Below are positions 1-10,438 of a stretch of DNA of 64,000 nt, one piece after another. The first letter of the stretch is position 1. Every line of letters begins with the position of its first letter. The position numbers and the translations under genes are program-made. The notes below the pieces were generated by a model. That model was not told the origin of the DNA, did no database searches, and worked only from the letters and a program-made list of their open reading frames with translations. Source of the stretch: Phytophthora quininea. Its lineage: Eukaryota > Oomycota > Peronosporomycetes > Peronosporales > Peronosporaceae. The stretch spans positions 62,001-126,000 of the forward strand of contig JAAVTG010000034.1 in NCBI GenBank assembly GCA_011947345.1, read 5' to 3'.

Positions 1-308
1 ATGAGAGGTAGAAAAGTAGTTCTTTCCTCGCTCTTCGTCCGCTGAAGACGGCTTAGTTAGCCGTTTCGAGGGGCTATCGAGCTCGGTGTTGGTCCTGTGA
101 GTCGTTTTGACCGTCGCATCTTCATCTGTCTTTCCTACGCGCTCTTCATCGGACGGTGTCGCTGCCCCACTGCCGCCGTAAAGCTGTCTAGCTGGGTAGT
201 CGAGTTCGTAGTCAGTCCCCGCAGCGTTTTCGTCATCACAGATTCATCGGCAGCGGAGACAGCGACAAAGATGGTCGAAATGACGAGGAAGACGAAATTG
301 ACTCGCAT
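1..308 (-). pseudogene. RXLR-dEER type secreted effector, 5' part, frameshifted and cut by window edge
   Basis: The ATG complementary to 306-308 opens a typical oomycete signal peptide (MRVNFVFLVISTIFVAVSA). About five codons later, near 235-245, the frame is lost by a net loss of one base. In the shifted frame an Arg-Gln-Leu-Tyr tetrapeptide stands at the RXLR position. It is followed by an SDEER acidic motif and, further on, a second ADEER-like motif, and the frame stays open to base 1. Effectors of this family are secreted at haustoria and delivered into plant cells; the RXLR-EER region is linked to delivery. The C-terminal effector domain lies outside the window. The degenerate RXLR and the frameshift suggest a relic, but a single-base consensus error is possible. 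Confidence 0.6.
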
Positions 309-1330
309 GGCGGTTGGGCTTGATGTCGGGAAAGTTGACAAATGAAATGAACGGCCGTTTAGTGCGGTGCAGTGGTGAGCAAGGTTGACGACAACGCTCG
401 TAGACGGCAAGCTGCCGTCAACATGCCACTTGCGTTAGCTTGCTTCATAATCAAGTGGAGCCGCACCAACAGGCAGCATCATCAGAGGCATTTCATCATC
501 AAGCGCAACGACTGGTTTAGAGACGACATTGCCCACAAGGAAGCCTCAGTAGGAAAGGAGCTAGTCTTAACCAACTTAATGTCACTTCGCAGAAACTTTC
601 CAAGCGCTTACAAGCTACAGAAAGCGTCGGATGACACCGAGCACTACCCCATCTAGTGGTGAATGGGATCATGCTGATCAGGGCACCAGCGACCCCATTC
701 GCTCGTTGTTAGATGTTGAAGTGCCATCCACACGAGTGTTAGCCACAACTAACCATGAAAGAGCAGCTACCAAAATCTGGTGGAAATGGAAAGAGCCATT
801 CTTCAGTCTAAGCGGATACATTATCAACGATTTTCGCACATGCCTTGACGATAAACGTGCAGAAGTGCTGTGTCTTATGAAATCAAACGGGCAAAAGTAC
901 AAAAGACTACTGCAAAGTCAGCAAGATAGCTAGGTATTGATACTGTATCAAGAGTATCATGGTGATATTGATACATGCGATTGAATTTTCAAACATCAAA
1001 CTCACTCTCGTGATGGCCTTTGGATCAGCATCACTGATACAGTTTGTATCTCCGCTGATGCGAAGCCCTCGTCCTGCCCGTTGTTGTGGATCATTGCGGC
1101 CAGATACTTTGCCTCTGGGAAGAAGAACTCGCCGTCGTACCGGATGGAAGCCTGGAGACGAAGGTAAACATGCAAGTATGAAAGCTCATGAAACTTGCGA
1201 GTTGCAGCATGTGCATGGCAAGCTCCACATAATCACCATATCCCCGTAATCCCCAGAGCATCGCGGAGATAGCTGCTCAGCGAGTCAATGTTGGGTCTCA
1301 TTTCTCCAAGTTCTCCCCAGCAAAACAGCG
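309..1330. other. intergenic stretch with one weak ORF
   Basis: About 1 kb without a recognised gene. An ATG-initiated 100-codon plus-strand frame at 631-933 is Trp/Lys-rich in the middle (IWWKWKEPFF) and is preceded in another frame by a coding-like stretch (about 430-656). I recognise no family. It could be a transposon relic or chance. Confidence 0.3.
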
Positions 1331-1494
1331 ATGCGTTTCCACTTTGCGTTCGTGGTCATCACGGCGATTCTTTTCAGCGTTTCACCTGCTGATGAAGGTG
1401 TGACGGCCAAACCAATCCTCAGGATCACCACCAATCCTGGAATCCCTCGAGACAGCTAGCCGAGACATCTCCGGCGGACGAAGTAGTAGAATAG
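1331..1494 (+). pseudogene. RXLR-type effector fragment (signal peptide and start of mature region)
   Basis: The ATG at 1331 opens a signal peptide (MRFHFAFVVITAILFSVS) followed by an Ala-Asp-Glu stretch and a degenerate ILRI near the RXLR position. The frame stops at a TAG near 1457. After a one-base shift it continues with an ADE-containing acidic segment until about 1494, where the 3' end of a minus-strand LINE begins. No effector domain remains. The layout (secretion signal, short spacer, LR, acidic patch) matches the 5' end of RXLR genes, so this is a truncated relic next to the LINE. Confidence 0.55.
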
Positions 1495-1570
1495 AATTTT
1501 ATTACCTAGTTATGTGGATTTCTCGTAAGTGGCTAAACTCTAAGGAATCACATCGAGGTCGGCAAGCGGC

Positions 1571-2650
1571 TCATTCTCGTGGAATCCAAACGCGGTTGTT
1601 TCCCGATAATCGTTCATCATGTGCAGCAGGCTCGTTAAATTCCAACCTGTGCAAGGCTTGGACGAGTTCCGACTTGTGTATCCGGATATCTTTTGAGTGG
1701 TCATACATGAATTGGCAATGGGTCTTGAACGAGTTCTTCACTCCATCGATACTTGGAGCGTCCATTTAAATGTCTCGGAAGACAATATCGTTTCGGAGGG
1801 GCCAGATAGCATGGAATACAATCGCTGTGTGGACTTGCCACAACAGCAATAAAACTTTCCAATGTGATCTCCATGATCTCTTGGCATCGTTTGATTCCGG
1901 GAATAAGAGTAGTTCCCAACTTAGCGGTCCCACAAAAGCTTTACGCCATGGGGACCATAAGGCCTGCCACATTGCCCCAAGGCCACGACAGGCATAGAAA
2001 CAATGTTCCGCCGTTTCAATGGCATTGCACGATGGCCGAACACAATTCTGAATGGTTGGATTTAATTCTATCAGAAAGGCAAGGCGCGATCCCATGGTAA
2101 GTCCTCCAAAGAAAAGCCGGAATATAACATCATGAACGACAGGAAGCATGCAGCGGCGCAACCAGACCAGTCTCGATAGGACTGCGTGGATGTCCCTCTG
2201 CGGGCATCCCAAACTCAGCAGAGGATGGCGTTCTAACGGTGGTATCTGTAGCATAATATCATTCCAGTGGTGAGTCCGCAGGCTTGGGAATAAACAGGTT
2301 CTTCTTTCACCCGCTGCTACTCCATCCAGAGGAATTCCAAAGCAGGGTGGGGTTGGCGGGACTGTTACACCAGCTAGCTCTCATGAAGAGGGATTCGGAA
2401 GCACGCGGTGGAAGACTTCGCTCAGTTGTCGGTACAGCAGAAATATGTCTTGGTAACGTATCTTGTTTCCAAGCTCACTGCCCAATTCCACACAAATTCC
2501 TTCGAAAAATGCAGTAGATGATGGCCAGCGGTGTTCACTATTCAGGAAGTCGTTCAAACAGAATTTGTTCATTCTCGCAAGCAGTCGGCACAACCGCCGA
2601 AATATGATGATGTCATATCCTATCGGTTGAGTTACCGCAAGAGCTTCCCT
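1571..2650 (-). pseudogene. LINE A ORF2, C-terminal part
   Basis: Minus-strand frames at 1571-1765, 1766-2254 and 2381-2593 together resemble the C-terminus of LINE ORF2. They contain a conserved CVRPSCNAIETAEHCFYAC stretch, which is the Cys/His zinc-binding region after the RT. The ending RVWIPRE closely matches LINE C (SHVWIPRN at about 16147). Frames switch several times. The sequence is interrupted at 2650 by the copia 5' LTR and continues at 7428. Confidence 0.75.
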
Positions 2651-2854
2651 TGTTGAGGATTTGCCGCTGATCTGCTCTGTCGCAGACAGTACAAGGCAAC
2701 TCGCAAGACAAGAGTGTTGATATCGAAGCTTCCAGAGTTCTAGAACAGTGCTTCTGTAGGTGCTAGGTTAGGAAGGCATGCTCTGCACGCTTTCATCACA
2801 ATGGTCACTTTTCATTCTGCACTGCAACGATCAAGAGCCCTTCCATTTGTTAGT
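2651..2854 (+). repeat. 5' LTR of Copia-1
   Basis: It starts TGTTGAGGAT and ends TTTGTTAGT. The end is fixed by the 5-bp TSD and by the abutting primer-binding site. The terminus is TG...GT rather than the usual TG...CA, and Copia-2 has the same unusual end. Confidence 0.9.
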
Positions 2855-2866
2855 GGTTATGAGCCC
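2855..2866 (+). promoter_or_regulatory. primer-binding site of Copia-1 (initiator tRNA-Met anticodon-arm type)
   Basis: GGTTATGAGCCC directly follows the LTR. It is the exact complement of GGGCUCAUAACC, the anticodon stem-loop of eukaryotic initiator tRNA-Met, and does not match the tRNA 3' end. Drosophila copia is known to prime from a half tRNA-iMet ending in this arm. The gag ATG (2859-2861) lies inside the site. Confidence 0.75.
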
Positions 2867-3640
2867 AAATACGGCAAGTAACCCCAACGAAATTCTCACT
2901 GATGAGAATTATTTTCTTTGGGAATTCAATGCCCGCATGGCATTAGCGAGGAAGGGGCTGCAAGAGCATATTGTCACCGCCATGAAGCCAGGAGAAGCAG
3001 CGCGCAGGAGACCGAGGAATGGAAAGTCGCCGATATGAAGGCTTTGGCTGTGGTGGCTAAGATGCTAAGTCCAACGTACCAGTCGATGATTCGAGAGTCA
3101 AGTACGGCGCTGGAGGCCTGGGAGGCGTTGAAGGCATTCTTCGTGAAGCAGTCGCTCCACAACCGCGTTCAATTGAGGAAGCAGTTGCATGAGTTTACGC
3201 TGGGTTCGGGTGAAGACTTGATGGCACACATCGTACGGTTCGATGATCTGTGCTCGCGACTCGCTGCTGTTGGCGAGAAACTGTCGGATGACGAAAGGTT
3301 GTTATCCTGCTCGGTAGTTTACCGCAGGAGTACGATACGATGGTTCGTATCATCGAGGCGCAAGAGAAGGTAACGCTACTCGACACGAAGGAGATGCTAC
3401 GCCGTGAAGCGGAAGTTATCCAGAAGAGAGACGCCAAGGAACAAGCATTTAGAGCCTCTGTGCATGGACAAGGAAACCGTGGCCGCGGAAGAGGAAACGG
3501 GCGTCGTGGTGGATACAGTCGTGGAGGTGGTCGTGGAGGCAGCGGTCGACGCTGGAACGGAAATGGGGAAGTGACTTCAACGGGACTTGCTTTGAGTGCA
3601 AGCAACATGGGCACAAGAGAGCTGACTGCCCACGCTTGAA
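2859..3640 (+). pseudogene. gag: Copia-1 gag (capsid plus CCHC zinc knuckle)
   Basis: The ATG at 2859 begins a Gag N-terminus (NYFLWEFNARMALARKGL) that is very like Copia-2. It continues through the UBN2-like helical region (for example SDDERLL) and an Arg/Gly-rich linker to a zinc knuckle, CFECKQHGHKRADC, at about 3585-3630. Three frame changes (near 3000, 3300 and 3580) break the reading. Each is explained by one lost base. Gag forms the virus-like particle and binds element RNA. Confidence 0.8.
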
Positions 3641-5252
3641 GGAAGGTGCTAGTGACGAGTATGTATTCTCCGCTATGAGTACAACGACGACTGGCAAGGT
3701 GGTGTGGATTTTGGATAGCGGTGCTAGTTCGCACATGACCGGGGATCAAGCGGACTTTGATGATTTTCGAGAGTTAACTGAGCCGATTGATATCACCGTG
3801 GCGAATGGGCAACGTCTGAGAGCAGCTGGGGTTGGTTCTGTGAAGCTTCTCGTGGAGGATGAAGTGAAAGTCACGCTTACGGATGTGTTGTTTGTGCCAA
3901 GGCTTGATCGTAAGCTCATGTCGATACCTGCGTTAACCGCAAGGGGCGTTGGGGTGCATTTCCAAGCTAACAAGGCTATAATTTCGTTCGATGGCCGCAC
4001 GATTGCAAGAATTCCACGCGTTGGCAAGTTGTTCGCGCTGGAAGTAGGACGTACCCTGGAAGAAGAAGCGAATCAAGCAGTCGCTTCATACGAGCGCTGT
4101 GGTGATGTATGGCATGCACGACTAGGTCATGTGCCTGACAAGAAACTCAAGTTGATAAGTACCGCGTATGATGACTTGAAGATCAGTGATGGCGATGGTT
4201 CCGGAGTTTGCGAAGGGTGTGTGAAGGGTAAAATGTCGACCAGTCCGTTCTCGCACAAGTCTGGTAGTGTGATCAAGACGAGTGCTCCATTTGAGATTGT
4301 GCACAGTGACGTCATGGGTCCGTTGAAACCCAAGTCGAAGGGAGGAGCACAGTACATTGTCACGTTCATCGATGACTTTTCTCGGTTTGTTCAAGTGTAC
4401 CTCATCGCGTCAAAGAACCTTGTCTTTCAGCGATTCGTGGAGTTTACAGCATTGGTGAAGACGCAGTACCAGCGGCGTGTTAAGTGCATTCGTAGTGACA
4501 ATGGTGGCGAATACACCAGCAAGCGGTTCAGTGAGTTCTGCAGACAAGAAGGGATCATCCATCAGACGAGTGCTCCGTACTCACCGCAACAGAATGGGTT
4601 AGCAGAGCGCATGAATCGCACGCTCACCGAGATGGCACGCTCGATGCTATACCACATGCAGATAGACAAACAGTGGTGGGGAGAAGCCTTGATGACGGCT
4701 GCACACGTTGTGAATCGCATCCCGAACACCGCTCGTCCTGGAACTAGCCCGATTGAAGTTCTCAGTGGTGTCAAGCCGTCGTTGGAGTATTTGCGTGTTT
4801 TCGGCTCTCGCGGTTATGTTTTCGTGGAGAAGGTGAAGCGCAAGAAGCTTGATGCTAAGGCACACCGGTGCATTTTTCTCGGTTATGCTGAAGGTAGCAA
4901 GGCGTATCGCGTCTGGGATTGTGAAGAAGAGCGCTTAGTGACGACACGCACGGTGAAACTGGATGAGCGTCCTCCATCCTTGTACACGAGTGTTGAAGGT
5001 GGAAACTTGACCGGCTCAGTAGACCAGCAGATTGTGTTTGAATTTGATGACTTGCCGGAACTGCCTAGTGGAGGAGCACATGCTGAAGGTGGCACAAATG
5101 ATGTGGTCATGGAGGAAGTCGGGGAGCCTGACGCTGCAGACGACATGGAAATCGATGAAGAAGGTGAATCTACGGCGCTCGTACCGTCAGCGATGAACGC
5201 ACCTGCTGTGATGGAAGGGGAGAACGAACCCGCAAGAGCTCCAAGGTTCTAA
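3636..5252 (+). CDS. pol: Copia-1 pol, protease and integrase part
   Basis: This open frame of about 538 codons carries an aspartic protease motif (WILDSGASSHMTG, about 3705-3745). Next come the GAG-pre-integrase HLGH-type zinc region (WHARLGHVPDKKL ... CEGCVKGK) and an integrase core with the D,D(35)E residues: D in IVHSDVMGP, D in RSDNGGEY, E in NGLAERMNRT. The region after the core ends with the FLGYAEGSKAYRVWD motif typical of copia. It is translated as part of a Gag-Pol polyprotein, so 3636 is a frame limit and not a real start. Loss of one base near 5240 ends the frame before the RT. Confidence 0.9.
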   Translation: MKEGASDEYVFSAMSTTTTGKVVWILDSGASSHMTGDQADFDDFRELTEPIDITVANGQRLRAAGVGSVKLLVEDEVKVTLTDVLFVPRLDRKLMSIPALTARGVGVHFQANKAIISFDGRTIARIPRVGKLFALEVGRTLEEEANQAVASYERCGDVWHARLGHVPDKKLKLISTAYDDLKISDGDGSGVCEGCVKGKMSTSPFSHKSGSVIKTSAPFEIVHSDVMGPLKPKSKGGAQYIVTFIDDFSRFVQVYLIASKNLVFQRFVEFTALVKTQYQRRVKCIRSDNGGEYTSKRFSEFCRQEGIIHQTSAPYSPQQNGLAERMNRTLTEMARSMLYHMQIDKQWWGEALMTAAHVVNRIPNTARPGTSPIEVLSGVKPSLEYLRVFGSRGYVFVEKVKRKKLDAKAHRCIFLGYAEGSKAYRVWDCEEERLVTTRTVKLDERPPSLYTSVEGGNLTGSVDQQIVFEFDDLPELPSGGAHAEGGTNDVVMEEVGEPDAADDMEIDEEGESTALVPSAMNAPAVMEGENEPARAPRF

Positions 5253-7293
5253 CGTCCATCACAACGAATTGGTTCATTCAACAGCTCGGCAATCTGAACA
5301 CCGGTTGGCCGTAGATGACGCTCTAGCTCATTCGACCCGACTATCAAGTGCAATTAATTCGACTCCCGACCGCAGTGTGCTACAACCTCTACTTAATGGA
5401 GTTGAACCGTCTCGAGTTATTGTACCTCATGGTGAACGTGAAAGCCGCATTGTTTTCTCTGGAGTCACTCGTCGTACCAGTGCTTCGCAGCGAGATCGTC
5501 CACGCCTACTCGAAAACGGAGATGAAGATAGTGCTCCTACACACGAACGTGAAACTCGCCTGCTCACTAGTGAACCTGACTCGATTTCTTCGGCGAGAGC
5601 TGACAACGATACTGGTGAACCTGAAAGCAAGCGTCCCCGACTTGATGAATATGAAATCGCTCTTTCTGCTGCTGAAATACCTCAAAGCTATGCTGAAGCG
5701 ATGGCTTCCCCGAGGCAAAGTACTGGAAGGAGGCTATTCGAGGTGAGGTCCGGTCGCACGTCAGAAATCACACTTGGGACTTAATCATGAGACCGCGAGG
5801 AGTGAAAGTTATTGGTTCGAAGTGGGTCTTTGCATACAAGTACAACGAGAAGGGGAGATTGTGCGCTATAAAGCACGGCTAGTCGCACTCGGATATCTCC
5901 AAACGCATGGAATTGACTACTTCCACACGTATTCTCCTGTTGCAAGCACGAACACGATTCGAGTGTTTTTGTCCGTGTGCTGCCACAAGGGTCTGAGAAT
6001 TCGGCAGTTCGACGTTGAGACGGCGTTCCTGAATGGGAATCTCACAGAAGTCGTGTACATGGCGATACCCGAAGGAATTCAAGCTAAGACCGGGATGGTG
6101 TGCAAGCTACGACGCAGCCTGTACGGACTGAAACAAGCTGCTGCAGTCTGGTACCAAACAATCCGTGCTGCGTTCAAGAAATTGGGCTTTCGTGAATGTC
6201 GCGCTGATCCATGTCTGTTCGTTCGTAGTGGCAAGTCACCAGTATACATTATCCTCTACGTGGATGACCTGCTAATTGGCTGCAAGACGGATGCAGAAGC
6301 TGAAGCTATTTGTTCGGAATTGGGATCGCAATTCACAGTGAAGTCAATTGGTAATGCTCGATTCGTCCTCGGCATTGAGATCCAGTACAACCTTGAAAAG
6401 GGGAGCTGCTACTTCGACAGACACAGTTTATCGCAAAACTGCTAGAGAAGTTCGGTCAGCAAGGCTGCAATGCTGTTCGCAATCCTCTAGTTCTTGGTCA
6501 AGACCTCACCCAAGATGACTCGCATGAGATGCTCCAAGACAAGACTAAGTTTCGAGAGCTCATTGGGTCTTTGCTGTACGTGGCCAACGCAATGAGACCG
6601 GATATTAGTGTTGCTCTGTCTATTCTGTCCCAGTTCTTGGACAGCCCGCGTGAGATTCATTGGAATGCTGCAATTCGAGTTCTCCGTTACCTGAAGAGCA
6701 CAGCCACGCTCGGAATTCAATTTCGCCGCGATAAGCATCTCGTGTTGAAAGCCTTTGCCGACGCAAACTGGGGCGGAGACAAATTGACGCGTCGCTCGAC
6801 GTCTGGAGTACTGTTGCTACTTGGAGGTGCACCTGCTGTATTCAAGAGCAAACGTCAGGCTACTGTTGCACTCTCATCAGCCGAGGCTGAATACATGTCG
6901 CTCGCATTGGCAACGCAAGAGGTAATTTGGCTACGTTACCTGCTGTTCGAGATGGGCTTCAAAGTGGAGAAGCCAACGATGGTTTATCTTGACAACAAGT
7001 CGGCGATCAGCATCGCGTCCAACCACGGATACACCCCGCGCGCGAAACACATCGATCTACGAGCTCACTTTGTTCGTGATCATGTCGAGGCAAACACCAT
7101 CTCACTACAGCACGTGGCTTCAGAAGACCAACTCGCGGACTACCTGACTAAACCTATTCCGACACCTCAGCTAGTGAAATTGCGCGAAGCAAGCGGGATC
7201 AAGAGCTTGCGAGTTGAGGGGAGTGTTGAGGATTTGCCGCTGATCTGCTCTGTCGCAGACAGTACAAGGCAACTCGCAAGACAAGAGTGTTGA
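5253..7293 (+). pseudogene. pol: Copia-1 pol, reverse transcriptase and RNase H part
   Basis: A low-complexity linker (5269-5700) leads into an RT_copia domain: KARLVALGY (about 5870), QFDVETAFLNG (about 6005), YGLKQAA and the catalytic YVDDL (about 6257). A type I RNase H follows, with ADANWGGD (about 6760), SSAEAEYMSLA and the closing H(V)ASEDQLADYLTKP (about 7150). Breaks lie at about 5710 (CCCC where CCCCC is expected), 5855 (GGGG where GGGGG is expected) and 6415. All enzyme motifs are otherwise present. Confidence 0.88.
7211..7223 (+). promoter_or_regulatory. polypurine tract of Copia-1
   Basis: GAGTTGAGGGGAG lies directly 5' of the 3' LTR and would prime plus-strand synthesis. The identical 13-mer precedes the 3' LTR of Copia-2. 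Confidence 0.8.
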
Positions 7294-7427
7294 TATCGAA
7301 GCTTCCAGAGTTCTAGAACAGTGCTTCTGTAGGTGCTAGGTTAGGAAGGCATGCTCTGCACGCTTTCATCACAATGGTCACTTTTCATTCTGCACTGCAA
7401 CGATCAAGAGCCCTTCCATTTGTTAGT
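7224..7427 (+). repeat. 3' LTR of Copia-1
   Basis: This 204-bp copy matches the 5' LTR base for base by eye. It is followed by TCCCT, the second target-site copy, after which LINE A sequence resumes. Confidence 0.9.
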
Positions 7428-9560
7428 TCCCTGACGGTCCAGACTTGAAACTCTTTGGATCTGTTCCACCATATTGGACTAAAGAGAGCATATTGCAGGG
7501 GCTGCATTCGTTTTATGTGTAACGCGCTCCTTCTTGGCCAATTCAAACACTTCCAGGCGCGCATAACTTGGCGCCACCATAATGGCAGCATTGTTTGTCT
7601 CCAGGCAGGAGGTGAAGGGGTTCTTGAAACAAAAATCACTTGACCACCGACGGGAAAATTGTCTATAACGTGCGCTCAGCATCTCGACCAGTGGGTATTA
7701 CCAGAGTTCGTCACGGTGATTTTCGTGAGTACAAATTGCCTGAATAATTTGCTGCAGAATTGAAAACTTCTGCCGACGGATAACCATTGCAATGTCTGGG
7801 ATACCGATGCCGTCTTGTTCTCTTGGTCGGGTTCCTAGTCCCTTCGGAATTGTACTGATTCCTCCTGGGCTAATCCTGTTGTAGAGAACAAATCGGTTCA
7901 CCATTGTTTGCCACCGTCTCACAAATCGAAGCGGGATTGACACTGTCGCAGTAAAATACCAGATCAAGGACAAAATCACAGTTTGTACTATCAGTCGGCG
8001 TCCTAGTAGCGTTCGCGCCCTTCCTCTCCAGAGACTAAGACTTTTTCAATCTTTTTGTCCAGTTGTTCAGCCAGCATCGTTGATGTATCAAAATTGCCAA
8101 ACGGAAGTCCCAGGTATCGCATTGTTTCGCCTCGTTGCACTGTTCTAAGCGGGTCGATCTGTGGAGCTTTTCGCCTGTTGTTGAGACTCATAATTACACT
8201 CTTGGATTCGTTCAGCTTAGCTCCAGAGCCTTCACAGTAGCGTTGGACCTGCTGAAGCTGTGCTTGTAGCTGCCTCTCACCGCGCGAAAACAAAACTGTG
8301 TCGTCCGCGAAGAAGGCATCCGTTATCGGTTGACCATCTATTTGGATTCCCAGGTCTCCACGAGAACGCAAAATATTCCCCAGGGGTTCTAACGACAGTG
8401 CAAACAGAAAGGAGACAATGGATCCCCTTGCTTTACTCCTCTTGTCGGTTGCAATGGGTCCTGTGCCCAGCCGTTAATCATTAAAGAGCACTTGGAATCG
8501 AAATACAGCAAGTGTATCCACGACAGGAAACGCGGTCCAAAGCCTTGACGCTTCAACACCTTGAATAGGTATGAGCGGTTGACTCTATCATAGGCTTTAG
8601 CAAAATCCAAGAAGGTCGCCAATCCTTTTTGGTTTCGTGAGGAAATTAAATGCTGCATATCTCGTACTAACATCGCTTGTTGATGAATTGACCTTCCTGG
8701 AATGAATCCTTTTGATCCGGATGGACCAAGCTAGATATCCATGGCCGTAGGCGATTTGTGAGGGCTTTCGACAATATTTTCGCCTCTACTGGTATAAGAG
8801 TTATTGGCCGAAAGTTTCCAGGTTCCGACCGGTCTCCTTTTTGAACAGCAGACACACAGACGAGTGGCGCTGGTGGGATAGTAGAATTCCACGACGGAGT
8901 TGCTACCGGAAGACTTCCGTCAGGATCTCGCCAAATAACTTTGGTTCCACTTGATAAAATGCTACCGTAAACCCATCCGAGCCAAGCGCCGAATGATGCC
9001 GCATTTTAGTGATGGCTGACGCAAATTCGTCGATTGTAAATTCTTTGTCGAGGGAATTTGCTGCGTCTTGAGTGAGTTTCCTGTCGATGCTGTCTAACAG
9101 CTGTTGTTGAGAGTTCATGTCCACGTCTACTTCATCAGCCCTTTGTGCGGGTCTCCAAATATTTTACCCCAGTGCTCCTGATATTCGCTACAAATTTCAG
9201 CCGGATCATTTGATATTGTCCCGTCCTGCTTTTTCACAGATTGAAAAGGAGTGCTGTGAAGCTCGAATCGCGGTGGTCGAAAGAAAAACTTAGTGCTTTT
9301 CTCAGCTTCGGTAACAGTATGTTCGAAACCCGCTTTCTTTCCAAACGCTTCGCACGCATCTCTATACTCGTCGTATCGCTGTTTAGCAAAGTTATAATTG
9401 ATTTCATCATCGTCAGTAGAGCTTTCTCTTGCTATGGCAGCTGCACATGCTTCAAGTTGCTCTCGGGCTCGTATGAGATCAGAGTTAGTCGCTGTTCGTA
9501 GGGTGCGTTGGCAGCGTTTAAGGAAGAGCTTCGTTTTTGCTTCCAGGTCTTCCAAACGAT
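7428..9560 (-). pseudogene. LINE A ORF2, reverse transcriptase part
   Basis: A chain of minus-strand frames (9127-9555, 8903-9124, 8667-8855, 8389-8673, 8003-8371, 7698-7979, 7385-7639) gives a complete LINE RT. Visible motifs are SALGSDGFTVAFYQ (finger), FRPITLIPVEAKILSKALTNRL, FLDFAKAYDRVNR, GVKQGDPLSPFCL and the catalytic box FADDTVLFSRGE. Downstream comes SPIWWNRSKEFQVW, shared with LINE C. At least seven frame breaks or stops mean no active product as written. Copia-1 cuts the frame at 7427. Confidence 0.85.
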
Positions 9561-9649
9561 CCCAGGATTGTTCGAGACTCTTAACTCGGGCAGCAATGCC
9601 TTTGCTTCTTCGATGATGTCCTCCCGTAGTTCTGGTATGTCATGTAACC

Positions 9650-10438
9650 AGTCAGGTAGTCTCCAGAACCCTTTTCCAGTTCGGTGGTGCCACGAAGTGA
9701 GGTCTACAAAATGTGCTTGACGGTCGCCACCAAATTCCCATGCAGCGTACCCAGAGTTGTGACTCCGAGAGAAAAATGTAGTCGATTCTATTTCGTCTGG
9801 GCCGCGGGCCTGAATAAATTCGTTCATCTGGGTGGTGAAGTCGCCAGGCATCCAGCACATTTAACTGAGCCAGCCATCCGCTGAGTACATTGCAGCTTGC
9901 ATCTGGGCGAGGATAAGACGATGTAGCATCCAGCTCGGGGTCCATCGTCAAATTAAAATCTCCACAAATGATATGGATTGCATTTGGCTCGAAATCCACA
10001 TTCAGGCTTGTGGACAAAGACTTTCTCGATACAGCATCATTTGGTGCGTATACATTATGCACGTAGAGGGTCGAGTTGTTCCATGGCATTTTTACTAACA
10101 GGTACCGATTTGGTATTGTTGCCACATCGACAATTTCTGCTTCGTTCACGCCGGGACACGATCCGTGAATAATTGTCGCCATACCACCAGCCCGAGGGTA
10201 TTCCGTGTGCTGACACTCTCCATTTTGTCCGAAAAAATACACGCCCTCCAAAACATTGGTGAGCCAAGTATGAAAATCGCTGTGCGTGATGCTTGTCACG
10301 AAAGCGTGTTTCTTGTATACACGAAATATAAGAGTGCTTGAGGTGCTTCGAAATCAACAAATGTCCTCCATTTTTGACTCCGCGCACATTCCATGACAGT
10401 ATTTTACACGATTGGCCTATATCTAAGCCTTCCACCAT
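9650..10438 (-). pseudogene. LINE A ORF2, apurinic-type endonuclease domain
   Basis: The minus-strand frames 10055-10438, 9652-10299 and 9432-9860 carry the EEP endonuclease signature: SWNVRGVKNGG (Asn/Arg start motif), CIQETRFRD (catalytic Glu), ICGDFNLTMDPELD (Asp-Phe-Asn) and SGPRPRRNRIDYIFLS (Ser/Asp-Tyr). The final Ser-His catalytic block is hidden by a frame change. This domain nicks target DNA for target-primed reverse transcription. Confidence 0.85.

Larger units (their letters stand above)
2651..7427 (+). mobile_element. Copia-1: Ty1/copia LTR retrotransposon, 4,777 bp, nested in LINE A
   Basis: Two 204-bp LTRs (2651-2854 and 7224-7427) that I read as identical flank an internal region encoding Gag, protease, integrase, RT and RNase H in copia order. 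The 5-bp target duplication TCCCT is present at 2646-2650 and 7428-7432. A primer-binding site abuts the 5' LTR and a polypurine tract abuts the 3' LTR. Identical LTRs imply recent insertion, yet the polyprotein has about six single-base frame breaks, several in C or G runs. That fits consensus errors at least as well as ageing. Confidence 0.93.
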
